A stretch of DNA of 52,611 nt from Streptomyces pathocidini (GCF_001418495.1 NZ_LIQY01000028.1:1-52611); one strand, 5' to 3'; counted from the first letter of the stretch, positions 43,649-52,502 are shown. The notes: generated by a model not told the origin, from the letters alone. Translations and numbers: made by a program.

Positions 43649-45721
43649 ATGGGAGCAGCTACAGCATCTCAAAGTGACGACAATGATCAAAAAACCGAAG
43701 AAGCTTACAGGTTTTTGCATGCACTCTGCACTGACAATAAACTTCGAGATAAATGGAAAAAAGCGATAGAGCAAAGCAAGAATGCCAGCGGGCCAGATAG
43801 GCTGTCGTACCTGGATAACGTCATATCCGGTTCCGGCTACTATACATCACTGACGCAAGTTCTAGATTTGGTGAAATTTGACGAATGGGACCCCCAGGGT
43901 CAGTATCCATTCAGCGTCGAAAATAGATCACAACAAGAAATAACCGTATATATTACGACAGCAAAGGCGCCCACTAATCCGCCATCATTAGACTCTCACA
44001 GCTATTATCCAATCTATATCCACGTAGACACAGTGGCCCCAGGGCAAAGCAAGGACTTCAAAACTCACTACGCCAGCGCGCGCATCGCGGTATGTCGAAC
44101 TAGCGACGACTTCCCACTCTCTTCCCATGTCGTCGAAGATCTAATGCCCGACAGTCAAAAGATCCAGGTATCAGCCAATGCTCAACCAGCAACCAACCAA
44201 GCGCTGAACTTCTATAAGTCATATGTCACGCAACCATATGACCCCATATCGCTAAAATTCTACGATGTTATCACCAACACCTCAACTGACAAGCTGAGTG
44301 ATAAAGTGGCGGAATTTTTCTCCGCCAATGGGTATCCGGGAGTAGATATTGAAGCATTTACCCTGGTGAGCTACTGGGCAACCAACTCTCTTTACGCGTT
44401 CCCTGGTACATATTATTGCTACGAGCCTCAGAGCAGCACAGACGGGTTCATCTTGCCGACGTCTCCAGTCGGGACAATCTCTATCGAAGACGGAAAAGCT
44501 ACCTACTCTCCCTCAAGCGGTGGCGACTCAAGCGATCTCACTTTAGCAGGAAGCAAATTAACAACCCCAGCTGCTACGCAAAAGAAGGGAATTTATTTAA
44601 CAGGCATATTGCGCGACATATCTAGCGAAAATGAAAACAATAAACGAATCATCTTGTCCTTTGTGGGGACCCGCGATGGAAAGAAGCTAATAGCGCAACC
44701 AGATAAGCAAGTCGCCTTTCCCTGGTACGTCGCAACCTATGACTTGGCATACACAGCGTTCATGACGGTGGTTGTCGTCATGAATATCCATATGGCGGTT
44801 CACATACTCAAAGCAATAGCAAGCGATCTCGTATACTTGAAAAATAATATCCCGAAGCTGGTGGACAGTATAAGGGCGTGGGCTAATAAAACTGGAGAGA
44901 CCGCGGGACCAGAAAGTTCAATCGGAGAAGACGTCGATCCGATCAACGTGGATGTCGACGTAGACGTCGATATCGATGTCGATATCGATGTCGATATCGA
45001 TGTTGACGTCGATGTTGATGTCGATGTCGACGTCGATGTTGATATCGATGTCGATATCGACGTAGACTTTCTGGCGGTGGTGGACGTAGATGTTGATATC
45101 GACATTAACGTGAACATTGATATCGATGTTGATGTTGATATCGATGTCGATATCGACGTTGATATCGACATCGATACAGATGTTGATGTGCAACCAGGCA
45201 TGGTTCGTGGTCTGATCAATCAAGTCGGTAAGTGGGTGCTAAAAAAGGGACTCCCCTTTCTTCTTAAGAATGCTGCAATTTATTTCGCCTTCCAGTCAGC
45301 CGGACAACTACTCGACGCATGGAAAAAAGCAGATCTATCAGCAATTAATGACAACATCCAACCGCGTGAATCCACCGGACTGGGGCTTCTGATCAACTAC
45401 ATGCTCAACGAAAAGAATTCGATACAAGAACGCTGGAACACATTTGCCGACTTTGCCCAGCACCCCCAAACGGAAACGAAATCCCTCGAAATGGCCGTGG
45501 CATCAATACAGGCCGCTAAAAACGATGCTGCCGATAATGCCTCACGCAATTGGCGATGGTCCACGCAGGAAGAGGGCGACGCTGTGTCCAAAATGTCTCA
45601 GTATGCACAAAATGATGCCTATAAAGCATTTCAAGAGCTTGGTAAATATACCTATAAAGGTAAGGCGCTTCCCGTAAAGATAGGAGCTGGCATAGCGATG
45701 AGGTACCTCAAAAAGCTTTAG
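43649..45721 (+). CDS. Protein C: Nif11-like repeats, beta modules, membrane helix and an Asp-Val/Asp-Ile tract
   Basis: 690 residues from ATG 43649 (GGAGGG 4 bases upstream; ATG 43637 has no ribosome site). Order: repeat 1 (about 15-75: TDNKLRDKWKKAIEQSKNA ... YLDNVISGSGYYTSLTQVL), an extra beta domain (about 82-175, FSVENRSQQEITVYITT), repeat 2 (about 180-240: FFSANGYPGVDIEAFTLVSY), a beta module like those of A and D (about 245-350), a membrane helix (about 367-395, AFMTVVVVMNIHMAVHIL) and the acidic repeat (428-514). It ends with a mostly helical tail containing a hydrophobic stretch (LPFLLKNAAIYFAFQSAGQL) and a basic end. There is no signal peptide. AT-rich with several TTA codons. Function unknown. 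Confidence 0.82.
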   Translation: MGAATASQSDDNDQKTEEAYRFLHALCTDNKLRDKWKKAIEQSKNASGPDRLSYLDNVISGSGYYTSLTQVLDLVKFDEWDPQGQYPFSVENRSQQEITVYITTAKAPTNPPSLDSHSYYPIYIHVDTVAPGQSKDFKTHYASARIAVCRTSDDFPLSSHVVEDLMPDSQKIQVSANAQPATNQALNFYKSYVTQPYDPISLKFYDVITNTSTDKLSDKVAEFFSANGYPGVDIEAFTLVSYWATNSLYAFPGTYYCYEPQSSTDGFILPTSPVGTISIEDGKATYSPSSGGDSSDLTLAGSKLTTPAATQKKGIYLTGILRDISSENENNKRIILSFVGTRDGKKLIAQPDKQVAFPWYVATYDLAYTAFMTVVVVMNIHMAVHILKAIASDLVYLKNNIPKLVDSIRAWANKTGETAGPESSIGEDVDPINVDVDVDVDIDVDIDVDIDVDVDVDVDVDVDVDIDVDIDVDFLAVVDVDVDIDINVNIDIDVDVDIDVDIDVDIDIDTDVDVQPGMVRGLINQVGKWVLKKGLPFLLKNAAIYFAFQSAGQLLDAWKKADLSAINDNIQPRESTGLGLLINYMLNEKNSIQERWNTFADFAQHPQTETKSLEMAVASIQAAKNDAADNASRNWRWSTQEEGDAVSKMSQYAQNDAYKAFQELGKYTYKGKALPVKIGAGIAMRYLKKL
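44930..45190 (+). repeat. GAYRTH hexamer repeat encoding alternating Asp-Val/Ile
   Basis: About 43 imperfect copies of a 6-base unit (GATGTC, GATATC, GACGTC and similar) encoding Asp at nearly every second residue, interrupted once at about 45068-45080 (FLAVV). Many units are palindromic (GATATC, GACGTC), so the reverse strand in register also reads as alternating Asp-Ile/Val. The tract is expected to be prone to slippage and hairpins. Confidence 0.95.
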
Positions 45722-45781
45722 AGCGTGAGCGAATTGGGCGGCCGGTAGAGCCAGCAGGCGAAGAGGACAGGCACAGGTGCT

Positions 45782-46341
45782 GTGGCATCATGCCGGGGAA
45801 TGACCTCCGGGGAGATCGTCGCGCACCTGGAGGAGGTCTACGGAATGAAGACCTCGAAGGAGACCATCTCCACCATCACTGACAAGGCCCTGGACTCGAT
45901 GAACGAGTGGGCGCACTCGCCCGCTCGACCCGGTCTACCCAGTGATCTTCGTGGACGCGATACATGTGAAGATCCATGAGGCCAGGTCACCAACAGGCCG
46001 ATCTACGTCGCCATCGCGGTCACCGCCGAAGGCTACCGCGAGACGTTGGGCCTGTGGGCCGGCGATGGCGGCGAGGGCGCCAAATTCTGGCAGCAGGTCC
46101 TCACCGACCTGCGCAATCGTGGCGTGAAGGACGTCCTCATGCTGGTCTGCGACGGTCTGACCGCTCTGCCGGACACCGTGGCGAACGTGTGGCCCCAGAC
46201 CGTGGTCCAGCAATGCGCGGTTCACCTGATCCGGGCGAGCCTGCGGTACGCCTCGAGATGGGACTGGCCCGAGCGGGCCGCCGACCTCAAGCAGGTCTAT
46301 ACCGCCGTCACGCGGCCCAGGCCCGCGAACGCCTCGAGGGG
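45782..46341 (+). pseudogene. IS256-family transposase remnant
   Basis: Frameshifted pieces of an IS256 transposase: MTSGEIVAHLEEVYGMKTSK ... STITDKALDSMNEW, then IFVDAIHVKIHE (first Asp), then from about 46046 GLWAGDGGEGAKFWQQVL ... LMLVCDGLTALPDTV (second Asp). At least three frame changes; the 3' third with the catalytic Glu is absent. It is a different subtype from the neighbouring copy, judging by the residue differences. Confidence 0.85.
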
Positions 46342-47728
46342 GAGTAAATCTAACGGTGGATCCGACGATCATGGGAGGGACGTCAAGTGACTGATATCGC
46401 CGTGGTGTTGGAGACCGTGGAGCCTGTCGAGAGCGTCCAGTCCGGGCAGCCTGCGTCCGTGTCCGACGAGCAGCTGGTCGCGATGCTGGTGGAGCGGGCC
46501 CGGTCGGAGGGGCTGTAGCTGACCGGGCAGGGTGGGCTGCTGCAGCAGCTGACCAAGCGGGTCTTGGAATCTGCCCTGGAAGGCGAGATCACCGATCACT
46601 TCGGTTATGAGAAGCATGATCCGGCAGGCAAGAACAACGGCAACAGCCGCTGTGGCACCCGCGCCAAGACCGTGCTGATCGACGTCGGGCCGGTGGAAGT
46701 GAAGGTGCCTGGCGACACTGCCGGCAGCTTCGAGCCGCAGATCGTCAAGAAGCGGCAGTGGCGCTTGACCGGCGTCGACGAGATGGTGCTGTCGTTGTCC
46801 GTGAAGGGCCTTACCCACGGGGAGATATCGGCTCACCTCGCCGAGGTCTACGGCGCCGAGGTCTCCAAGCAGACCGTCTCCACCATCACCGACAAAGTGA
46901 TGGAGGGCATGGCCGAGTGGCAGAACCGGCCGCTCGACCGCGTCTATCCGGTCCTGTTCGTTGATGCCATCAACGTCAAGATCAGGGACGGGCAGGTCGT
47001 GAACCGTCCGGTCTACGTGGTGATGGCGGTGACCGTGGGCGGCACCCGCGACATCCTCGGCATCTGGGCCGGCGACGGTGGCGAGGGTGCGAAGTACTGG
47101 CTGCACGTGTTCACCGAGCTGAAGAACCGCGGCCTGGACGACGTGCTGATGCTGGTCTGCGACGGACTCAAGGGTCTTCCCGAGGCCGCGGAGGCCGTCT
47201 GGCCTCGCACGATTGTCCAGACGTGTGTGGTTCACCTGCTGCGGAACTCGTTCCGATATGCCGCCCGTCAGGACTGGGACAAGGTCGCCAAGGCCCTCAA
47301 GCCCGTCTACACGGCACCCAGTGAGGACGCGGCGACGGAGCGGTTCGGGGAGTTCCAGGAAGCGTGGGGCCGGAAGTATCCGGCGATCGTGAAGCTGTGG
47401 TCGGACGCCTGGGCGGAGTTCGTGCCCTTCCTCTCCTTCGACGTCGAGATCCGCAAGGTCATCTGCAGCACGAACGCGATCGAGAGCGTTAACGCCCGCA
47501 TCCGCAAGGCCGTCCGCGCCCGCGGACACTTCCCCAACGAGGCCGCAGCCCTCAAGTGCATCCACATGGCGCTGATGAGCCTGGACCCGACGGGGAAGGG
47601 CCGCAAGCGGTGGACCATGCGCTGGAAGGCACCACTCAACGCGTTCCAGATCGCCTTCGAGGGCCGCCTGACCCCGAGCAACAACTGACCACTCAACAAC
47701 CAAGATCAGCCGCTAAATTGACACACCC
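46342..47728 (+). mobile_element. IS256-family insertion sequence
   Basis: About 1.39 kb. The right end is clear: GCCGCTAAATTGACACACCC ends at 47728. The left end begins near 46342 with GAGTAAATCTAACGGTGGATC, an imperfect inverted match to the right end (about 14 of 19 bases). It encloses one transposase reading frame with an early stop. The last 208 bases are repeated, inverted and identical, at 52294-52501. Confidence 0.75.
46387..47688 (+). pseudogene. IS256-family transposase with amber stop
   Basis: Starts at GTG 46387 (TDIAVVLETVEP), runs 43 codons to TAG at 46516-46518 in ARSEGL*LTGQGGLLQ, where a sense codon, probably Gln, is expected, and then stays open to 47688. All three catalytic acids are in the open part: LFVDAINVKIRDG, MLVCDGLKGLP and STNAIESVN. 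A shortened product could start at TTG 46564 (374 residues) but would lack part of the N-terminal domain. Probably inactive through a single recent mutation. Confidence 0.88.
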
Positions 47729-47765
47729 CCGGCCGGGTGTAGGTCAGTCAGACCAACCAAAAACC

Positions 47766-47785
47766 TTTAGGCAAAAATGCCTAAA
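47766..47785. terminator. Small perfect hairpin, terminator-like on the minus strand
   Basis: TTTAGGCA (47766-47773), loop AAAA, TGCCTAAA (47778-47785). Read on the minus strand it is followed by GGTTTTTGG, resembling an intrinsic terminator. It lies at the edge of the ISAs1-type fragment. Confidence 0.5.
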
Positions 47786-47789
47786 TCAT

Positions 47790-48000
47790 GATAAACCCCG
47801 CAGGGTGGCCATGCTCTCCGGTCCGTGGCCGGTGCGGACTTTCGAGGCGTCCTCGGTGAAGGTGGTGTCGTGGACGAAGTGGAGCTGGTTCTCGAGGGTC
47901 CACTTCGAGCGCACGATCATCGCGAGATGTTCGGGGGACGCCTGGCGGCTGGTGAGATCGGTCAGCACGTAGACCGTCTCGCGGTGCGTTTGCCGGTCTT
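47790..48000 (-). pseudogene. ISAs1-family transposase fragment
   Basis: The minus-strand translation [20 protein letters not shown] ... [19 protein letters not shown] ... [17 protein letters not shown] matches the conserved C-terminal part (with the catalytic Glu in WTLEN) of ISAs1/H-repeat transposases. It stops at TGA/TAG codons just past MATLRGL and lacks the rest of the gene. Confidence 0.82.
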
Positions 48001-48122
48001 CACACAGGTCCGATGGCGCGCCGGTGCCGCGGATCGGCCGTGGTCAGTCGCTGCGGCGCTCCCGGCAGTGCGCGGTGCTGACGCGAGGGCGACTTGATCA
48101 GGCAGACGCTGGCAGACTGACG

Positions 48123-48191
48123 ACACATCGAAGCTCCGGTTCGGCAGGGCGACTTAAGAGGTCACCCGCTCCAACCGGAGCTTCGATGTGT
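48123..48191. repeat. 69-bp palindrome with perfect 19-base arms
   Basis: ACACATCGAAGCTCCGGTT (48123-48141) is exactly complementary to 48173-48191, with a 31-base centre. It lies beside the ISAs1 fragment and upstream of gene D. It could be a MITE, a pair of IS ends left after deletion, or a stable hairpin. Confidence 0.8.
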
Positions 48192-48401
48192 ACGAGAAGG
48201 GTCGACCAGCTGTCGTCAACCGCTGTGACCTGCAACTTCGCAGCGGCACCAGGACTTTGAATCAGCCCTGGAGCGACAAAGGTGGTATGCCGACCGATTG
48301 TCACGTACGGACCTGCAGGAGCCCGCGTGAGATTCTCTCGGGCTGCTTGACCGATACTCATCGAAACTTTAGAAACTACGAAAGCAATAGAGGTTATTCT
48401 C

Positions 48402-49787
48402 ATGAACGAGAGACTGTCTCAGCCTGCAAGCGATGACGATATCACTCCGGAGGAGCTACACGCTGCAAATGCGGTGATTTTCCTAAACGGCCTAAAGACA
48501 AATAAGGACCTCAAGGGAAAATGGGAGGCGAAGCTAGCTAAAGCGCGAGACCCCAAGATTAATAAAGATGACAAAATTGCCCTCCTCGATAACTTCCTTG
48601 CTAAATATAACACAACAGCCGAGGATGTTCTCAGGCTGCTCAAAGAGCAATGGTGGATTGACTACGTTAATGCCTCCAAGCCCAACCTGCAATCAGATCG
48701 TTTCGTGCAGGATGTGATCCAAGATACAGCCCTGTATAAAAAGTATCAAGCATTGGCAACCGCTGGAGATATGCCTGCTATGGATCAGTGGCTGCAAGGG
48801 AAAGGGTATGACTGCACTACTGAGCAAGTAGTTGCTTCTTTCCAGAAGATGCGAAATCAGAAGCTCGTCTTCTGGACCGGTCTATATGGGCAGACCGCTC
48901 TTACTCTTCAAAAAACTAACGGAGACGGTTCCAAGGGCGCCAGCCCAGCCGAGGGGGAAAAATCCGCCGCCACTTCGTCAGCCTTACCGAAGTTCGGCCC
49001 ACCACTTCTCGTCAATCTCAAGAAGGTAAGCATCGGACTGACAGAGCTAATCGACATTGACTATTCTGCTGGCACGCTTAAATGGGAGGGTGGGGCAGGT
49101 TCTCTCAATGATTTTTCTGGAAATATAGTATTCAGTCAAGTGAATCAACCCGAAGGTTCGAGTGCGGATGACTATTCTGGACCTATATTTTCAGGCACCA
49201 TCACATTGCCGGATGACATCACAGATGATATTACCTCGGGTGTAACATACAAGAAAGGTACGTACAGCTACATCGGCAGAGTAGGGGAGATGCCGGACGA
49301 TCCGGATGGACACTCCCTCCCCCCTTCCGTTACGCCACAGCAGAAGGATACCGTACAGCAGGTATTCTTCTGGGTCGGCGGGTTGGTAGGTCTTGGATTC
49401 GGAATCCAGATGCTGATTACCGTCTTCAAGGGTGGCGTTGGCTGGACAAGGGAAATGCTTGATCGATTTAAGAAGCGCGCCGATAAAGAACTCAAAAACT
49501 CAGATGAAACCACGAAGAAGATCCCTGAAGACAAGATTCAAGAGACCGTGGACAGTCTTAAGGACCCTGCCAAAGTTAAGGACGAGGGGACAATCAGAGA
49601 ACTTGAAAGGCAGATAAGCGAGGCTGGCGACCCCGAGGAGCAAGCGCGGCTACAGAAGCAGGTGACGGAGACTCGGAGAGAAATGGAAACCCAGAAGGAG
49701 GCCGAGGATGACTGGAAAGAGACGGAGGAAGATATCGGTCCTGGCGGTGAATACGAAAACGATCTTACTGATATCATGGAATGGTAG
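48402..49787 (+). CDS. Protein D: tandem Nif11-like repeats, beta module, membrane helix, charged coiled-coil tail
   Basis: 461 residues, not a named family. Repeat 1 (about 20-80: LKTNKDLKGKWEAKLAKARD ... LLDNFLAKYNTTAEDVLRLL) and repeat 2 (about 98-150: DTALYKKYQALATAGDMPAM ... WLQGKGYDCTTEQVVASF) precede FWTGLYGQTALTL and a beta module (TELIDIDYSAGTLKWEGGAG, LNDFSGNIVFS, FSGTITLPDD) in the same order as protein A. A membrane helix (about 325-348, VFFWVGGLVGLGFGIQML) is followed by a long, highly charged helical tail rich in Glu/Lys. ATG 48402 has AGAGG at 8 bases. AT-rich, with a TTA codon. Function unknown. Confidence 0.82.
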   Translation: MNERLSQPASDDDITPEELHAANAVIFLNGLKTNKDLKGKWEAKLAKARDPKINKDDKIALLDNFLAKYNTTAEDVLRLLKEQWWIDYVNASKPNLQSDRFVQDVIQDTALYKKYQALATAGDMPAMDQWLQGKGYDCTTEQVVASFQKMRNQKLVFWTGLYGQTALTLQKTNGDGSKGASPAEGEKSAATSSALPKFGPPLLVNLKKVSIGLTELIDIDYSAGTLKWEGGAGSLNDFSGNIVFSQVNQPEGSSADDYSGPIFSGTITLPDDITDDITSGVTYKKGTYSYIGRVGEMPDDPDGHSLPPSVTPQQKDTVQQVFFWVGGLVGLGFGIQMLITVFKGGVGWTREMLDRFKKRADKELKNSDETTKKIPEDKIQETVDSLKDPAKVKDEGTIRELERQISEAGDPEEQARLQKQVTETRREMETQKEAEDDWKETEEDIGPGGEYENDLTDIMEW

Positions 49788-49861
49788 CCATGCCAATATA
49801 TATGTGGACGAGTGATTCTGTGACAGAGTTCCCAGTTGTCGCTTAGCCTCGAAGTTTCGTG

Positions 49862-49893
49862 ACGGTCCGCCGACGGAGTCGGTGGACCGTTTT
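49862..49893 (+). terminator. Intrinsic terminator after gene D
   Basis: ACGGTCC-G-CCGAC (49862-49874), loop GGA, GTCGG-T-GGACCGT (49878-49890): a 13-pair stem with one G-T pair, ending in TTTT. It lies 75 bases after the gene D stop. Confidence 0.8.
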
Positions 49894-50007
49894 CGTGCCG
49901 TGGGCTGAGGCTGTGAAGGCCGAAGACCCGAGTGTCGCCTCGGGATGGCGCCGGATTCCACTGCTCCGGGTGTTGGGGTGCTGTCGAAGGGAGGGGGAAT
50001 TGGCTGG

Positions 50008-51381
50008 TCAGCCAGGGTCGGGCAGGTGGGTGAGCCGGTCGAGGGCTGCGGTGATGTGACCGGTCCAGGGCCAGTGCTGGGCCAGGCGGAGGGTTCGCCG
50101 ACGGCCGGTGGTCACGAGCTGTCCGGCCGCGGCGAACAGGCGGAGCCGTATTCGGCGGGGCTCCCAGAGGCGGGCCTTGCCGGTCAGGGCGAGCATCGGC
50201 ATCCAGGCCAGCAGGTCGAGAGCGATCTGCACGATCTCCAGCCAGATCCGGTTCTGGGCCGTGCGGTGCAGGGGCAGGTTGCGCAGGCCGGTGGCCCGGG
50301 CGGCGCGGATGCGGTCCTCGGCCCGGGCCCGCAGCCGGTGGCGGAGTTCGAGCTCGGCGATCGGCCGGCCCGAGGTACTGGTGGCGAAACAGGTCAGCCG
50401 CATGCCGTCCGCATCCGTGAGCCGCAACTGGGCCCCGGGGTGCGGCCGTTCCTTCCTGACGATCAGCCGCATGCCCTTCGGCCGGCCCTCCACGTCGCCG
50501 GTGAGTTCGGCGACCCAGGCGCCGTCGCGGATCTCGCCGCCGGTCTCGACGGCCGCCGTCCAGGCCGATGCCGGAACCTTCAGCACATGCTGGTGGACCT
50601 GCTCGGTGATCACCATGCCGACCGGGTAGGACAGCCACCGTCCCCGCTGAGCGAGCCAGGCGAGGAAGTCGTGAGTGCCGCCCGCGGAGTCGGTCCGGAT
50701 CAACGTCCGACGCCCACGCCGGTACTTCTTCGGCAGCTGGGCCAAGGCCAGTTGAGCGGCGGCGATGTGGTCGGTGGCCGTGTTCGATCCCGCGTTGCCT
50801 GGTCTGAGCAGTGCCGCGACCGGTTCACCTGTGCCGCCCGGTCCGTGGTCGACGAACCCCATCAGCGGGTGGTGGCCGTAGGTTCGCTTCCACGTGGGTG
50901 CGGCGTCCTCCTTGTCCGAGTGTGCGATCACCAGCACCCCGTCGAGGTCCACGGTCACCGTCCCGCCCACGTCAGGCGCTTCCCGGTCGGCCAACCGCCA
51001 AACATGTCGGCGGACTTCAGCCCGCGCGGCACGGATGGCCCGCAGGGCGTTCTCCCCGGAAGCTGCGAGGGTGTCGATGAGGCGGGAGACCGTCGGGTCG
51101 GAGGCCACCGGCCCGAACACGGCCGGCTCGGCCCGCAGCATGGCGACATCCGCGAGGCAGTCCCCGCCCAGCGCGACCGCCAGGGCCACGTCCAGCAGGA
51201 TCTTGCCCGGATCGTGCACTGCACGAGGCTTCCGCCACGGCGTCAGCGCCGCTGATATCGCGGCGTCCAAGCCGGCCTTGCGGACGGTCTCGACCAGCAG
51301 CACACCCCCGCCCTGCGAGACCACCGCCCGGCCGCCGCCCTCGACGCGGACACGCGGGTACGACCCGATACACTTCTCCAC
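50008..51381 (-). CDS. IS1380-family transposase, apparently intact
   Basis: 457 residues, full length for IS1380. DDE residues are visible in GTVTVDLDGVLV (Asp), TLIRTDSAGGTHDFL (Asp) and the C-terminal RHRLRARAEDRIRAARATGL (Glu). Start GTG at 51379-51381, with no strong ribosome site. The likely element end on the start side is near 51412-51424 (ACCCTAGACAAGTCC); I could not pin down the other end. The same transposase family left the fragment at 38247-38603. It is the only transposase in the window that looks functional. Confidence 0.9.
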   Translation of the reverse strand: MEKCIGSYPRVRVEGGGRAVVSQGGGVLLVETVRKAGLDAAISAALTPWRKPRAVHDPGKILLDVALAVALGGDCLADVAMLRAEPAVFGPVASDPTVSRLIDTLAASGENALRAIRAARAEVRRHVWRLADREAPDVGGTVTVDLDGVLVIAHSDKEDAAPTWKRTYGHHPLMGFVDHGPGGTGEPVAALLRPGNAGSNTATDHIAAAQLALAQLPKKYRRGRRTLIRTDSAGGTHDFLAWLAQRGRWLSYPVGMVITEQVHQHVLKVPASAWTAAVETGGEIRDGAWVAELTGDVEGRPKGMRLIVRKERPHPGAQLRLTDADGMRLTCFATSTSGRPIAELELRHRLRARAEDRIRAARATGLRNLPLHRTAQNRIWLEIVQIALDLLAWMPMLALTGKARLWEPRRIRLRLFAAAGQLVTTGRRRTLRLAQHWPWTGHITAALDRLTHLPDPG

Positions 51382-51539
51382 CTGGAGAGTGTTTCTTCCC
51401 GTGCAGCCAACAGGACCCTAGACAAGTCCCATCGTTGCAGGTCAGGAGCACTCTCCGCTTATTTGATCAAGCCTCGGACACCCCACCTCGCGAAAGCACG
51501 AGGCTAGAGGATGTCTCACGTGGTGGTGTGCTGATGTGC

Positions 51540-52290
51540 GGCATCATTGCCGGTTGTGGTGTCGATCGTCGCAGCGGTTGGTTCCTGATGGCCTATGGGA
51601 ACTGGCTGCCCCGTTGCTGCCGTCGTTCAAAGTCCGTCCGCAGGGCGGCGGCACCGTTCCCTGCGATGAGCGGGCCGTGTTCACGGCGGTCGTGTATGCT
51701 TGACCAGTGCTTGCGCCTGGCGGCACCTACCTGAGGCGTTCAGTGTCTCGCCCGTGACCGCGCACCGCCGGTTCGCTGCGTGGACCGAGGCCGGCCTGTG
51801 GCGGCGACTGCACCGCGCGGTCCTGGACGAACTCGGGGCCCGCGGTGAGTGGACTGGGCCTCGGCGATCGTCGACGCGGCCTCGGTCCGGGCGAAAGGGG
51901 GGTGCGCTGACCGGGCCGAATCCGGTCGATCGCAGCAACAAGGGCAGCAAGCTGCACGTGCTGTCCGAGGCCCAGGGCATCACCCTGGCCGTGGCGATAT
52001 CGGCCGCAAACACGAACAACATCCTGGCTCTCAAGCCGCTGATCCGCGCGATATCCCCCGTCCGCTCCCTGACCGGGCCGCGCCGGCGCCGCCCGGTCAA
52101 GCTCCGTGCGGACAAGTCTACTTCTCTGCCGAGAACCTGGCCTGGCTCCGCGAGCGCGGACTCATCCCGCGCATCGCACGCCCGGGGATCGAATCGAGCG
52201 AACGGCTCGGCCGCCATCGCTGGAAGATCGAACGGTCGACTGCCTGGCTGTTCGGCTACCGCCGCCTTGAGCCTTTTCAGTTCGGCCACT
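51540..52290 (+). pseudogene. IS5-family transposase, multiply frameshifted
   Basis: Successive frames give VPDGLWELAAPLLPSFKVRP, DERAVFTAVVYA then stop, TSACAWRHLPEAFSVSPVTA, DWASAIVDAASVRAK, GALTGPNPVDRSNKGSKLHV and finally FSAENLAWLRERGLIPRIAR ... RHRWKIERSTAWLFGYRRL. These align in order with a typical Streptomyces IS5 transposase, with frame changes near 51703, 51846, 51895 and 52115. Nearly the whole gene is present but dead. Confidence 0.87.
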
Positions 52291-52293
52291 GAT

Positions 52294-52501
52294 GGGTGTG
52301 TCAATTTAGCGGCTGATCTTGGTTGTTGAGTGGTCAGTTGTTGCTCGGGGTCAGGCGGCCCTCGAAGGCGATCTGGAACGCGTTGAGTGGTGCCTTCCAG
52401 CGCATGGTCCACCGCTTGCGGCCCTTCCCCGTCGGGTCCAGGCTCATCAGCGCCATGTGGATGCACTTGAGGGCTGCGGCCTCGTTGGGGAAGTGTCCGC
52501 G
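52294..52501 (-). mobile_element. IS256 3'-end fragment, inverted copy
   Basis: The exact reverse complement of 47521-47728: the last about 50 codons of the transposase plus its right terminal sequence. It abuts the IS5 remnant on the left and a second IS256 fragment on the right. Confidence 0.92.
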
Positions 52502-52502
52502 C

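Noticed and set aside
44930..45190. Possible CRISPR array
   Set aside because: The repeat unit is 6 bases, continuous and in coding frame; there are no spacers.
44800..45223. Minus-strand open frames rich in Ser-Thr-Ile or Asp-Ile across the repeat in gene C
   Set aside because: They arise from the symmetry of the hexamer repeat. They lack ribosome sites and extend little beyond it.
39508..49787. Proteins A, C and D as giant RiPP precursors because of the Nif11-like pattern
   Set aside because: No lanthionine, radical-SAM or cyclodehydratase gene is nearby, and the parts after the repeats look like folded domains rather than a core peptide.
49788..50007. Left terminal inverted repeat of the intact IS1380
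   Set aside because: I could not find a convincing inverted match to the sequence near 51412-51424, so no element boundary is reported there.
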